30,680 bases of DNA from the NCBI GenBank assembly GCA_964526295.1, contig CAZGKW010000048.1, positions 1-30,680 of the forward strand. The letters run 5' to 3'. The translations under genes and the position numbers were made by a program. The first letter of the stretch is position 1, and each line of letters opens with the position of its first letter. Below, in pieces: positions 7,980 to 16,952 of this stretch. Source of the stretch: CAZGKW01 sp964526295. GTDB lineage: Bacteria > Planctomycetota > Phycisphaerae > FEN-1346. The notes under the pieces are model-generated. The model saw nothing but the letters and a program-made list of their open reading frames with translations, made no database searches and had not been told where the DNA came from.

Positions 7980-9071
7980 ATGGGACAAGCCGCGAAGCTC
8001 CTGCTTGGGCCCGGGCCGTCGAACGCCCCGGCGGAGGTGCTCGAGGCCCTGGGCCGGCCCCTGATCGGCCACATGGACCCCGAGTTCCTCACCGTCCTCG
8101 ACCGGGTCAACGAGGGCCTGCGGCGCCTTTTCGCTACGGCCGACGCCGCCACGCTGCCCGTCTCGGGCACGGGCAGCGCCGGGATGGAGGCGGCGTTCGT
8201 GAACGTCGTCGAGCCGGGCGATAAGGTCCTGGTGTGCGTCAACGGCGTCTTCGGCGAGCGGATGTGCGACGTGGCGGCACGCTGCGGCGCCGCCGTTGTG
8301 CGGGTCGAAGCCCCCTGGGGAAAACCCATCCACGCCGAGACGCTGGCGGTCGCCGCAAGCGAGGCGAACCCGGACGTCATCGCCGTCGTCCACGGTGAGA
8401 CGTCGACGGGCGTGGCCCAGCCGCTGGAGCACGTGGCCGAGGTGGCCCGCGAGGCCGGCGCTCTCTTCCTCGTGGACGCCGTCACGAGCCTCGGCGGCAT
8501 GCCGCTGCGTGTCGACGAGCTGGGCATCGACGTCTGCTACTCCGGGACGCAGAAGTGCCTGAACGTGCCGCCGGGCCTTGCGCCGCTGACGCTGAGCGAG
8601 AGGGCGATCGAGAAGCTCCGACGCCGAAAGACGAAGCCGCAGTCCTGGTATCTCGACGTGACGATGATCCTGAAGTACATGCAGGGGGCCGAGCGGGTGT
8701 ATCATCACACGGCCCCGATCAGCATGATCTACGCCCTCGACGCGGGCCTGAAGCTCGTCCTCGAGGAGGGCCTCGAGGCCCGATGGGACCGCCACCGCGA
8801 CGCCTCCGAGTACCTCGTCCGGCGGATGGGCGAGCTGCGCTTCCGGCCGATGGTCGAGGAGTCGTGCCGCCTGTGGCCGCTGACGACGTTCGAGCTGCCC
8901 GAGGGCGTCGAGGACGCGGCCCGGGCCGAGGTGATGATGCGGCACCGGATCGAGATCGGGTCGGGCCTGGGGAAGTTCAAGGGCAAGGTGTGGCGGGTCG
9001 GCCTGATGGGCACGAACGCCCGCCGCGAGGTCGTCGACCGCCTGGTCGACGCCCTGAAGGACGTGCTGTAG
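7980..9071 (+). CDS. Class V (AGXT-type) alanine/serine-glyoxylate aminotransferase
   Basis: The 363-residue enzyme starts at ATG 7980 with GGGAGG five bases upstream. It follows the human AGXT pattern end to end: LLLGPGPSN at the N-terminus, VSGTGSAGMEAA, the HGETSTGV strand, LVDAVTSLGG and the PLP-binding lysine K192 in YSGTQKCLNVPPG. The RRKTKPQSWYLD segment and VYHHTAPISM, which close over the cofactor in this family, follow. It is a cytoplasmic PLP enzyme that moves an amino group between alanine or serine and glyoxylate or pyruvate; the donor is not certain from sequence. A 217-base repeat-bearing gap separates it from panB. Confidence 0.92.
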   Translation: MGQAAKLLLGPGPSNAPAEVLEALGRPLIGHMDPEFLTVLDRVNEGLRRLFATADAATLPVSGTGSAGMEAAFVNVVEPGDKVLVCVNGVFGERMCDVAARCGAAVVRVEAPWGKPIHAETLAVAASEANPDVIAVVHGETSTGVAQPLEHVAEVAREAGALFLVDAVTSLGGMPLRVDELGIDVCYSGTQKCLNVPPGLAPLTLSERAIEKLRRRKTKPQSWYLDVTMILKYMQGAERVYHHTAPISMIYALDAGLKLVLEEGLEARWDRHRDASEYLVRRMGELRFRPMVEESCRLWPLTTFELPEGVEDAARAEVMMRHRIEIGSGLGKFKGKVWRVGLMGTNARREVVDRLVDALKDVL

Positions 9072-9110
9072 CGCGTCTTGCCGGTTCGCCCGGTGTCCTG
9101 GAATCGGCGA

Positions 9111-9134
9111 GGCCGGTCTCCGTGCCCGCCGCGC
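9111..9134 (+). repeat. REP-like palindromic repeat, copy 1
   Basis: A 24-base unit around the core GGTCTCCGTGCC, flanked by arms rich in CGG/CCG that can pair. Three other copies occur at 13457-13482, 23079-23105 and (inverted) 23119-23146, all between genes. This copy is shortened at its left arm. Confidence 0.6.
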
Positions 9135-9143
9135 ACACGATAG

Positions 9144-9214
9144 TCTCTCTCCCGTGGCGGGCTCGCCCGGCATAGCCTTGGCGACGCTGGGAGAGGGGCG
9201 GGGTGAGGGGGACG
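9144..9214 (+). repeat. Dispersed approximately 70-nt repeat, copy A
   Basis: This segment, CTCTCCC...CTCGCCCGGCATAGCC...GGGAGAGGGGCGGGG, is nearly identical, on the other strand, to 24183-24252. A core of about 35 bases is identical. It lies between the aminotransferase gene and panB. The outer CTCTCCC and GGGAGAGG arms are complementary, so the unit can fold into a hairpin. Confidence 0.75.
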
Positions 9215-9288
9215 GCAGTTCCGGGCCACGGTCAAGGGCTGCGGCGCGGCCCGCAGACTCGCCGGCCGTTGCTATGAAAGGCACAGCC

Positions 9289-10137
9289 ATGGCGAAGAAA
9301 AAGTCCGTCCTCGACCTGTATCAGATGCGCGACGCGGGCCGGAAGGCCGCCTGGATCACCGCTTACGACGCGCCGACCGCTTCCATCGCCGAGGCGGCCG
9401 GCATCGACATGCTCCTGGTCGGCGACTCGGTCGGCACGTGCGTCTACGGGTACCCCGGCACGAACCCCATGACGATGGACATCATGGTCCCTCACACGGC
9501 CGCCGTCCGCCGGGCCGCGCCGAAAACTCTGGTCATCGGCGACATGCCGTTCCTTTCGTACCAGGTCTCCGACGAGGACGCCGTCCGCAGCGCCGGCCGC
9601 TTCGTCCAGGAGGCCGGTGCCGACGCGGTCAAGCTGGAGGGCGGTCGGCGCGTCGCGAGCCGCATCCGGGCCATCGCCGACGCGGGCATCGCCGTGTTCG
9701 GGCACATCGGCCTCACGCCGCAGAGCAGCGGGGCCCTCGGGGGGTTCAAGGCCCAGGGCCTGACGGCCGAATCGGCCCGCGACGTGCTCGCCGACGCCGA
9801 GGCCGTCGAGGACGCCGGCGCGATGTTCCTCCTGGTCGAGGCGGTTGCCCCGGAGGTGACGCAGCTCGTCCGGGAGGGCCTGGACATCCCGGTCTACGGC
9901 ATCGGGGCCGGTCCGCACACCGACGGGCAGCTCCTGATCGTCTCGGACCTGCTGGGCATCTTCGAGGCGTTCACGCCCAGGTTCGTCAAGCGGTACGCCG
10001 AGCTGGGCGCCGCAATGGGGAAAGCGCTGGAGGCGTACGCCGCCGACGTCCGAAGCGGGGCCTTCCCCGGCCCGGAGCACGTGTACGACATGAAGGACGG
10101 CGAGCTGGAGAAGCTCCGTACGCACCTCGGTTCGTGA
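9289..10137 (+). CDS. panB: 3-methyl-2-oxobutanoate hydroxymethyltransferase family (PanB), divergent
   Basis: The 282-residue protein is set to start at ATG 9289 (AAAGG upstream). The frame extends further upstream into repeat DNA, and another ATG lies five codons earlier at 9274. PanB adds a hydroxymethyl group from methylene-tetrahydrofolate to ketoisovalerate in pantothenate synthesis. All key residues are present: metal ligands D46 (LVGDS), D85 (GDMPF) and E117 (KLEGG), plus H139 in GHIGLTPQS and E184 in LLVEAV. The loop after strand 2 reads YGYPGTNPMTMDIMVPHTAAV rather than the usual HDSTLPVT, and the C-terminus is about 18 residues longer. No panC or panD is adjacent. Either it is the genome's pantothenate enzyme standing alone, or a paralogue with another keto-acid substrate. 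Confidence 0.88.
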   Translation: MAKKKSVLDLYQMRDAGRKAAWITAYDAPTASIAEAAGIDMLLVGDSVGTCVYGYPGTNPMTMDIMVPHTAAVRRAAPKTLVIGDMPFLSYQVSDEDAVRSAGRFVQEAGADAVKLEGGRRVASRIRAIADAGIAVFGHIGLTPQSSGALGGFKAQGLTAESARDVLADAEAVEDAGAMFLLVEAVAPEVTQLVREGLDIPVYGIGAGPHTDGQLLIVSDLLGIFEAFTPRFVKRYAELGAAMGKALEAYAADVRSGAFPGPEHVYDMKDGELEKLRTHLGS

Positions 10138-10148
10138 GGCGGCGCGGG

Positions 10149-11027
10149 ATGCAATACACCACCCTCGGCCGGACCGGCCTCGCGGTGAGCGTCCTCGGCT
10201 ACGGCGGCGCGCCGCTGGGCCTTTCGTACTACCTCTCGACCGACGAGGTGAGCGACCCCCTGACGCGTCGGCGGTTCGCGGCCGCCGTCGAGCGGGCCCT
10301 CGACCTGGGCGTCACCTACTTCGACACGGCGCCGGGCTACGGCGACGGGGCGAGCGAGCGGCTCCTCGGGGAAGTGCTGGCGCCCCGTCGCGACCGCGTC
10401 GTCGTGGCGAGCAAGTGTCCGTATCGCGGCCCGGCCGAGGACATCGCGGAAAGCGTCGAGGCCAGCCTCGAGCGCCTGCGGACCGACTGCATCGACGTGA
10501 TGCAGTTCCACGGCGGGTGGTACTCCGAACAGGACGCCGACCGAATCCTCGCACCCGGCGGTCCGCTCGAAGGCCTGGAGCGGCTCCGCGAGGCGGGGAA
10601 GATTCGATTCCTGGGCGCCACGGCCGAGGTCCCGAGCGGGGCGCTGGAGCGGCTGATCGGTACGGGCCGCCTCGACGTGCTCCAGGTCTGCTATAACCTG
10701 GTCAGCCAGCTTTCGTGCGACCACTCGCGGCCCTGCCGCGGGGTCGTTGCGATGGCGAAGCGGCACGGGATGGGCGTCGCGTCGATGCGGACGACGACGA
10801 GCGGGTTCCTCCAGCGGCTGCTCGCCCAGGAATTCCCCGACGTTGCGACGCCGGAGCGGGTGACGAGGATGGCCGTCAAGTTCGTCCTCTCAACGCCTGA
10901 GATCGACGTCGCCCTGGTCGGCATGCGAAGCCCGGCCGAGGTCGAGGCCAATGCCGCCCTCGCTTCCGACGCCGCCGACCGATATGCCATCGACGCCCTG
11001 CACGACCGCTACGCCGACAGGCCCTGA
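10149..11027 (+). CDS. Aldo/keto reductase
   Basis: The 292-residue cytoplasmic oxidoreductase starts 11 bases after panB ends; GAGG lies before ATG 10149. The AKR catalytic tetrad is complete: D59 and Y64 in FDTAPGYG, K89 in VASKCPY and H121 in MQFHGGW. The NADPH-binding region near the C-terminus (LSTPEIDVALVGMRSPAEVEANAAL) is also present. It probably reduces an aldehyde or ketone of a sugar or related compound with NADPH. The GH94 gene follows after 16 bases, so the two are almost certainly co-transcribed; that makes a sugar substrate reasonable but not shown. Confidence 0.92.
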   Translation: MQYTTLGRTGLAVSVLGYGGAPLGLSYYLSTDEVSDPLTRRRFAAAVERALDLGVTYFDTAPGYGDGASERLLGEVLAPRRDRVVVASKCPYRGPAEDIAESVEASLERLRTDCIDVMQFHGGWYSEQDADRILAPGGPLEGLERLREAGKIRFLGATAEVPSGALERLIGTGRLDVLQVCYNLVSQLSCDHSRPCRGVVAMAKRHGMGVASMRTTTSGFLQRLLAQEFPDVATPERVTRMAVKFVLSTPEIDVALVGMRSPAEVEANAALASDAADRYAIDALHDRYADRP

Positions 11028-11043
11028 CCCTTCCGACGAGGCG

Positions 11044-13404
11044 ATGCCCATGCCCCACGGCCACTTCACCGACGACGGACGCGAGTACGTCATCACCGAC
11101 CCCTTCACGCCGCGCCCGTGGCATAACTACCTGGTGGGCGACACCTACCTGGTCAATCTGACCCAACACGGAACGGGGGCCAGCTTCTACCAGCCCCGCG
11201 GCGAGGGTCTGCGGGTGAACGTGACGGAGGACCGCGACGGTTCCGGCGGCCCGCGGTTCGTCTACCTTCGCGACGACGAGACGGGCGACTACTGGGGCCT
11301 GACGGGCGCCCCAGGCTATGGGTCGATGGACGCGTGGGAGTGCCGCGTGGGCCTCGGGTACCAGGTGATGAGGAGCCGGTCGCGCGGCGTGGAGGCGTCG
11401 TGGCGGGTCTTCGTGCCGGACGGGCCGGACCCCTGCGAGCTGTGGACGGTCGCCGTGGCGAACCGCTCCGCCCGGACGCGTCGCCTGAGCGTCTTCCCGT
11501 ACGTCGAGATGCACCTGACGGGCGGCTCGACGCTGATGGACTTCATCGCCGTCCTGGGGGGGCACTACGACCCGGCGCTGGGGGCCGTCTTCGGCATCAA
11601 CTCGTGCGTCAAGTTTCCCCCGACGTTCAAGGCGGTCCTTGCGTCCGACTCCGAAGCCGCCGGCGCGACGGTCAGCCGGGACGAATTCCTCGGCCCCTAT
11701 CGAGACCATCACAACCCCCTCGCCGTGGAGCGGGGCGACGTGCACAACCCGGAGGCCGGGACGGAATGGCTCGGCGCGTCGCTGCGGCACGAGCTGGGCC
11801 TCGAGCCGGGCGAGAGTGCGACCGTCAACTGCCTCCTCGGCGTCATCGAGAGCGTCGGCGAAGGGCGGCGGCTCATCGAGACGTACCTGGCACCCGGCGA
11901 GCCGGAGCGGCGGTTCCGGGACCTCCTGGCCGCGGCCGACGAGATGGTCCACCGGACGACGGTCGAGACAGGCGACGCCGCACTCGACCGTTGGATGAAC
12001 GTGTGGCTGAAGCACCAGCTCGGGTTCGTCGCCCGCTGGGGCCGCGTCATCGGCCGGGGCTTTCGCGACATCCTCCAGGACACGTTCGGGCACCGCCTGA
12101 CGGACGCGTCCGCCGCCCGTGCCTGCATCGGCGAGGTCTTCTCGAAGCAGTACCCGGACGGCCGGGGCATCCGGGCGTGGCGGCTGCCGACCGCCGAGCT
12201 CGACCTCCAGGACTACGCCGACAGCCCGTCCTGGATGGCGATGGCCCTGGCGCAATATCTGAAGGAGACGGCGGACTTCCCGCTGCTGGAGGAGCCGGTC
12301 CCGTTCCTGAACGCCGCCGACCCGTACGCCGAGCCGACCGAGCGCGCGACCGTCTGGGAGCACGTCCTGCGGGCCCAGCGGCACCTCCTCGCGGACCGCG
12401 GCACGCACGGCCTGTCGAAGATCCACTACGGCGACTGGTGCGACACGATGAACGGCGTCGGGGCGGCCGGGCGGGGCGAGAGCGTCATGCTCTCGATGCA
12501 GGTCAAGTGGGGGTGCGACCTCGTGGCCGAGATGGCCGAGCACCTCGGCCGCGGGGACGTCGCCGAGGAGATGCGGACCGGCGCGGCGGCGCTCGCTGAA
12601 GCAATCGACGCGCACGCCTGGGACGGGGCGTGGTACCGCCGGGCGTTCGACGACGCCGGCGTGCCCGTCGGGACGGCCGACCCGCCCCCGGAGGACGAGG
12701 GCGAGGGCCGCATCTTCCTCAACCCGCAGAGCTGGGCCCTCATCGCGGGCTTGGCCGACGCCGAACGCGCCGAGTCCTGCATCGCCGCCGCACGGGAGCA
12801 CCTCGACACGGGGTACGGGATGGTGCTGCACGCCCCGGCGTTCACGAAGCTGCGGCCGCGGATCGGCCAGATGACCGCCATGACGCCCGGCTTCTACGAG
12901 AACGGGAGCGTCTACGTCCACGGGAACTGTTTCTGGGTCCACGCCCTGGCGGTCGCCGGCCGCGGCGAGGACGCCTGGCAGGCCATGCGGGCCGTTCTGC
13001 CCGGCACGCCGAACAAGCCGAACGCGAACACCGAACCGTTCGTCGTCCCGAACTTCTACATCGGCCCGGCGGCGCCCGCGCGGCGTCGGCAGCAGGACCT
13101 CTACCTGTCGGGCTGGCGGACGGGCTCAGCCGCCTGGCTTTATATGACGACGATGGAATGGATCCTGGGTCTGCGGGCCGAGTACGCCGGGCTGCTCGTC
13201 GACCCGCACCTGCCCGACGCGTGGACCCGCGTCCGCGTCGTGCGGCCGTTCCGGGGAGACACCTACGACGTGACGATTGAGAAACCGGCGGGGCCGGGCG
13301 GTTCGGTCCGCGAGGTGACACTGGACGGCCGGCGGCTCGGCGGGCGTCTCATCGCGCCCTTCGGCGACGGCGGGACGCACGAGGTGCACGTGACGATGGC
13401 TTGA
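11044..13404 (+). CDS. GH94 family glycoside phosphorylase (paralogue 1)
   Basis: The 786-residue protein starts at ATG 11044, with GACGAGG upstream; a second ATG at 11050 is possible. It has the GH94 plan: an N-terminal beta supersandwich (residues 1-290), a linker helix, an (alpha/alpha)6 barrel (about 310-720) and a C-terminal beta sheet. Conserved elements are GFRDILQD (339-346) and IHYGDWCDTMN with the general acid expected at D467. Most GH94 members have GDWND, so this Cys466 in place of Asn is unusual. By family it splits a beta-disaccharide with phosphate to yield a sugar-1-phosphate; lack of a signal peptide puts it in the cytoplasm. It is about one-third identical by eye to the protein at 14639-16951, which faces it across a 98-base gap and the enolase-type gene. 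Confidence 0.9.
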   Translation: MPMPHGHFTDDGREYVITDPFTPRPWHNYLVGDTYLVNLTQHGTGASFYQPRGEGLRVNVTEDRDGSGGPRFVYLRDDETGDYWGLTGAPGYGSMDAWECRVGLGYQVMRSRSRGVEASWRVFVPDGPDPCELWTVAVANRSARTRRLSVFPYVEMHLTGGSTLMDFIAVLGGHYDPALGAVFGINSCVKFPPTFKAVLASDSEAAGATVSRDEFLGPYRDHHNPLAVERGDVHNPEAGTEWLGASLRHELGLEPGESATVNCLLGVIESVGEGRRLIETYLAPGEPERRFRDLLAAADEMVHRTTVETGDAALDRWMNVWLKHQLGFVARWGRVIGRGFRDILQDTFGHRLTDASAARACIGEVFSKQYPDGRGIRAWRLPTAELDLQDYADSPSWMAMALAQYLKETADFPLLEEPVPFLNAADPYAEPTERATVWEHVLRAQRHLLADRGTHGLSKIHYGDWCDTMNGVGAAGRGESVMLSMQVKWGCDLVAEMAEHLGRGDVAEEMRTGAAALAEAIDAHAWDGAWYRRAFDDAGVPVGTADPPPEDEGEGRIFLNPQSWALIAGLADAERAESCIAAAREHLDTGYGMVLHAPAFTKLRPRIGQMTAMTPGFYENGSVYVHGNCFWVHALAVAGRGEDAWQAMRAVLPGTPNKPNANTEPFVVPNFYIGPAAPARRRQQDLYLSGWRTGSAAWLYMTTMEWILGLRAEYAGLLVDPHLPDAWTRVRVVRPFRGDTYDVTIEKPAGPGGSVREVTLDGRRLGGRLIAPFGDGGTHEVHVTMA

Positions 13405-13456
13405 GCGCCCCCGAGGGCACTGTGTGCGGCAGACCAAGCGGCCGAAAAGACTTCGC

Positions 13457-13482
13457 GCGGCGGGTCTCCGTGCCTGCCGCGC
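13457..13482 (+). repeat. REP-like palindromic repeat, copy 2
   Basis: GCGGCGGG (13457-13464) and CCTGCCGC (13473-13480) form an imperfect stem around TCTCCGTG. It lies between the convergent ends of the GH94 gene and the enolase-type gene, where such hairpins often protect transcripts or end transcription; no T-run is present. Confidence 0.65.
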
Positions 13483-13502
13483 AGCCTCCTGACGGCATCC
13501 CA

Positions 13503-14642
13503 TCAACGGAGCGTCTCGACGACGTCCTCCTCGGGCGGCTCGAGGTGCCACCCGATGCCCGGGGCCGTCGGGCCGTGGACGTAGCCCTCCTCGTCGACCC
13601 ACAGGGGATTGTCCTTCGCCCGGGTGCCGAACGTCCCCTCCCGGTCGTTGTAGATATCGTGCAGGCCGTCCTCGAAATAGTCGCAGTTGGCGACCGAGAG
13701 GATGACGTGGAGGTTGTCGAGGCTGGAGGAGTGGACCTCGCACCTCAGGCGGAACGCCTCGGCCAGCGAGCAGACCTTCTTCAGGCCCGTCACGCCCTCC
13801 CGGGCGCAGTCGCTCCGGATGATCCGCAGGCCCGTCTGCCGCCGGACCATCTCCGCGAGCTCCGGCATCATGACCGCCGGGTGGTCCGTGTAGGCGATGG
13901 GGATGTCGAGCCGCCCGCACAGCCGGTCGAGGGCGAGGAAGTCGTTGTGCGGCACGGGGTCCTCCCACCAGGCGAACCCCAGGTCCTGGAGGTGGAAGCC
14001 GATCTCCAGGGCCTCCTCGAAGGTAAACTGGAGCTGGCCGTCGATCATCAGGGCCATCTCGTCGCCGACGGCCTCGCGGACGAGCCGCGTCACGGTCTTG
14101 ATCCGCTCGACCGTCCCGCCGCCCGGCTTGATCTTGTAGGCCCGGTAGCCGCGCTTCCGGCACTCGACGGCCAGGTCGGCGTACTGCTCGACCTCGGGCA
14201 TGTACGGGGCGCTCGCGTAGGCGAGGACCTTGTGCCGGCACGCCCCGAGGCACTTGTAGAGCGGCAGGCCGGCGGCCTTGGCCGCCAGGTCCCACAGGGC
14301 CCGGTCGACCGCCGTGATGGCCTGGTGCGTGACGTGACCCCACCACATATACACATAGCGCTGGCTATAGAGCCATTCGCGGTCGGCGACGTCCCGGCCC
14401 AGCATCTCCTGCTTGACGCGGCCCAGGAGCTCGCTGACCCAGGTATCGAGCTGGTGCCGCGAGTAGCCGTGGCCCAGTGTCGGCATGGCCCAGAGGGCGG
14501 AGGTGCCCTCCGTGCCGTCCTGGCCGATGACTCGCACCAGGGCCCCGTAGGGCGCGTCGCCCGAGCGGAACCGCGTGACCCGCGGCCAGTTGACGGCGGG
14601 CTTGCCCTTCCAGACCGTCACGACGATGTCTTCGATCTTCAT
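13503..14642 (-). CDS. Mandelate racemase/muconate-lactonizing-type enolase-superfamily enzyme
   Basis: The 379-residue protein starts at ATG 14642, which overlaps the TGA of the upstream GH94 gene as ATGA; AAGGA precedes it. Longer readings upstream run inside that gene. The barrel carries K170-x-K172 (YKIKPGG), metal ligands D201 (MIDGQ) and E227 (WWEDPVP), a third acidic residue at D253, and an Asp-His dyad D278 (IIRSD) and H304 (EVHSSS). This lysine-plus-His-Asp arrangement is that of the mandelate racemase subgroup, which includes acid-sugar dehydratases such as gluconate, galactonate and rhamnonate dehydratases. Dehydration of an aldonic acid to a 2-keto-3-deoxy acid is the best guess, supported by the aldolase gene in the operon. 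It is cytoplasmic and Mg-dependent. Confidence 0.88.
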   Translation of the reverse strand: MKIEDIVVTVWKGKPAVNWPRVTRFRSGDAPYGALVRVIGQDGTEGTSALWAMPTLGHGYSRHQLDTWVSELLGRVKQEMLGRDVADREWLYSQRYVYMWWGHVTHQAITAVDRALWDLAAKAAGLPLYKCLGACRHKVLAYASAPYMPEVEQYADLAVECRKRGYRAYKIKPGGGTVERIKTVTRLVREAVGDEMALMIDGQLQFTFEEALEIGFHLQDLGFAWWEDPVPHNDFLALDRLCGRLDIPIAYTDHPAVMMPELAEMVRRQTGLRIIRSDCAREGVTGLKKVCSLAEAFRLRCEVHSSSLDNLHVILSVANCDYFEDGLHDIYNDREGTFGTRAKDNPLWVDEEGYVHGPTAPGIGWHLEPPEEDVVETLR

Positions 14643-16951
14643 CTTGGTTCCTTCGCCTCGGCCGGCCCCAGAAGCACGTCCACACCAAACGTTCCCCCGG
14701 GCGCGTGCGGCAGCAGCGTCCCGTCGAGGGTCTCGCCGTCCACGGCAATCCGTTCGACGCGGTTGCCCGCCGCGCCGGCCGCCCGGCGAAACGTCACGTC
14801 GTAGACGGCGCTGCGGAACGTCCGGCGGATGCGGCACGTCGGCCACGACGGCGGCAGGCACGGCTCAACGCGGAGGCCCTCGAGCGTCGGACGCAGACCG
14901 AACACGTAGCCCGTGATCGCCGTGACCAGCCACCCGGCGGTGCCGGTGACCCAACTGTCGCCCGCCTCGCCGTGCCGGTAGCCCGCTTGGGGCCCGAAGT
15001 ACGCGTTCGGCACGACGAACGGTTCGCCGGTGATGGCCGCCCGGTGTGGGCCGAACGGGAGCATCTTCAAAAGCGTCCGCCCGGCGGCCTCGGCCCGCCC
15101 CAGCAGGCAGTCGGCGATCAGCTTGAACGCGTTGGCGTGGAGATAGATGCCGCCGTTGACGTTCGCCCCCGGCCGGACGACGCTGATGAAGCCGATCTCG
15201 GGGCGGAAGCCCGTGTGGAAGGTCCGCTCGAGCGTCGAGATGCCGACGTCGGTCTCGAGCCGCTCGTCCACCTCGGCCATGACGGCCGCCGCCCGCACAG
15301 GCGGCGCGACGCCCGACAGGACCGCCCAGCACTGGGGGTTCAGGAACATCCCTTCGGGCGACGCGTCCGACCCGACCGCCAGCCCGTCGTCGGTGAACGC
15401 CCGGAGGTAGAAGCGGCCGTCCCACGCGGCGGCGTTGATGGCGGCAGCAAGCTGGCCGGCCCGTTCGGTGGCGAGGCGGGCATCGTCGTCTTGCCCGGCG
15501 AAGCGGGCCACCTCGGCAAACTGCCGCAGCGCCGCGGCCAGCGCCATCGACAGCCAGACGCTTTCGCCGCGTCCCTCGGCGCCGACGGCGTTCATGATGT
15601 CGTTCCAGTCGCCGCGGTGGATCTTCGACAGGCGCCGCTCGCCGCGGTCGTTCCACAGGTACTCGAGCGACCGCCGGACGTGCTCGTAGACCGTCGCGGT
15701 CTCGCTCGCCCGGAAAGGCGCCTCGCGGTCGAGGAGTGCGGCGTCGCCCGACTCGGCGACGAAACGGTGCACGGCCGGGGCGATCCAGACGGGCGAGTCG
15801 GAGTAGTCCTGCTCGACCAGCTCCTGGCCGACCCACGCCCGCGGGGCGTAGCCCGACCCATGTTGATGGGCGAGGACGCGTTCGAAGACGGGCCACGCCT
15901 CGCCGGTGTTGACGGCGGCCAGGTTCGCCGCATCTTGGCACAGGTCGCGGTAGCCGTCGAAATAGACGCGGGCCCACGTCACGTTGAAGCGGAGCTGGTG
16001 CTTGAGCCACGTGTTGAAGAGGCGGTCGAGGTCGGCGTCGGGCGTTTCGATTTCGAGGCCGGCGATTCGCGCCAGGTGATGCCCGCGGACGGCGTCGAGC
16101 TCCGCCTCGATCGCGCCCGGCCGGAAGAACCGCTCACGAAGCGTCGCCACGTCGCCCCGCTCGTCCCACACGCCGGCGAGGGCCGCGACCGTCCGCTCCT
16201 CGCCCGGGGCGACGTCGATCGTCGCCTCCAGGGCGAAGATGACCTTCTCGAACTCGCACGCGCTGTTCGTGCAGCCGCCCGAAGCCAGCGCCTCGGGGGC
16301 GAGCGGGCCGCCGTAGGCCCCCACGAACGCCCGCTCCCGCGCGTCGTAACCGGACGGCCCGGTGCTCAGCGCCAGGAACCCCTGGTCCCGCCGGCCCGTC
16401 GTCTCGTGGGCGTAGTGCGAGCCCGTCCGGACGACGTTCCTCGCCAGCACGGCCGCCAGGTCCGGCTCGTACCACGCGTGCGTCGCGCCGGGATACCAGC
16501 CCTCGATGGCCGTGCGGAACGAGGGGACCACCTTGAGCTGCCGGGGACGGTCGCCGACGTTGCGAAGTGCCAGCGACCAGACCTCGCACGGCTCGCCGCG
16601 CGGCACAAGGATCGTCAGCTGGGATCGAATGCCTTCAGCGGCGAAGGCGATCCGCGTATAGCCGAGTCCATGCGTGCACCTGTAGTCGGAGTAATCCCTG
16701 TCGACGGGCAGGGCGTTGGCCGTCCACCACCGGCCCGTCCCGGCATCCAGCAGATAGACCATCCGTCCCGTGATGAGCCGCGTCCGGTGGCCGTCGGCGG
16801 CCTGGGCGAAGGCCCAGCCCTGGCCGACCTGCGAGACGCTCGCCAGGAACCCTTCGTTCCACAGCATGTTCCGCCAGTGCCGGGGCGTGCGGGGTGTGGT
16901 GATGTGGAACTCGCGGCCGTCGGGCGAGAAGTCGCCGTAGGGACAGTCCAT
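14639..16951 (-). CDS. GH94 family glycoside phosphorylase (paralogue 2)
   Basis: The 770-residue protein starts at ATG 16951, one base after the TGA of the aldolase gene, and ends in an ATGA overlap with the enolase-type gene. The layout matches GH94: beta supersandwich, linker, helical barrel, small C-terminal sheet. It keeps the canonical IHRGDWNDIMN motif (D448-W449-N450-D451) and GYRDLCQD. No signal peptide. It is expected to phosphorolyse a beta-linked disaccharide into a sugar-1-phosphate plus the second sugar or acid. GH94 includes cellobiose, chitobiose, cellodextrin and cellobionic-acid phosphorylases; I cannot choose among them from sequence, but the dehydratase and aldolase partners favour a substrate that releases an acid sugar. 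Confidence 0.92.
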   Translation of the reverse strand: MDCPYGDFSPDGREFHITTPRTPRHWRNMLWNEGFLASVSQVGQGWAFAQAADGHRTRLITGRMVYLLDAGTGRWWTANALPVDRDYSDYRCTHGLGYTRIAFAAEGIRSQLTILVPRGEPCEVWSLALRNVGDRPRQLKVVPSFRTAIEGWYPGATHAWYEPDLAAVLARNVVRTGSHYAHETTGRRDQGFLALSTGPSGYDARERAFVGAYGGPLAPEALASGGCTNSACEFEKVIFALEATIDVAPGEERTVAALAGVWDERGDVATLRERFFRPGAIEAELDAVRGHHLARIAGLEIETPDADLDRLFNTWLKHQLRFNVTWARVYFDGYRDLCQDAANLAAVNTGEAWPVFERVLAHQHGSGYAPRAWVGQELVEQDYSDSPVWIAPAVHRFVAESGDAALLDREAPFRASETATVYEHVRRSLEYLWNDRGERRLSKIHRGDWNDIMNAVGAEGRGESVWLSMALAAALRQFAEVARFAGQDDDARLATERAGQLAAAINAAAWDGRFYLRAFTDDGLAVGSDASPEGMFLNPQCWAVLSGVAPPVRAAAVMAEVDERLETDVGISTLERTFHTGFRPEIGFISVVRPGANVNGGIYLHANAFKLIADCLLGRAEAAGRTLLKMLPFGPHRAAITGEPFVVPNAYFGPQAGYRHGEAGDSWVTGTAGWLVTAITGYVFGLRPTLEGLRVEPCLPPSWPTCRIRRTFRSAVYDVTFRRAAGAAGNRVERIAVDGETLDGTLLPHAPGGTFGVDVLLGPAEAKEPR

Positions 16952-16952
16952 G

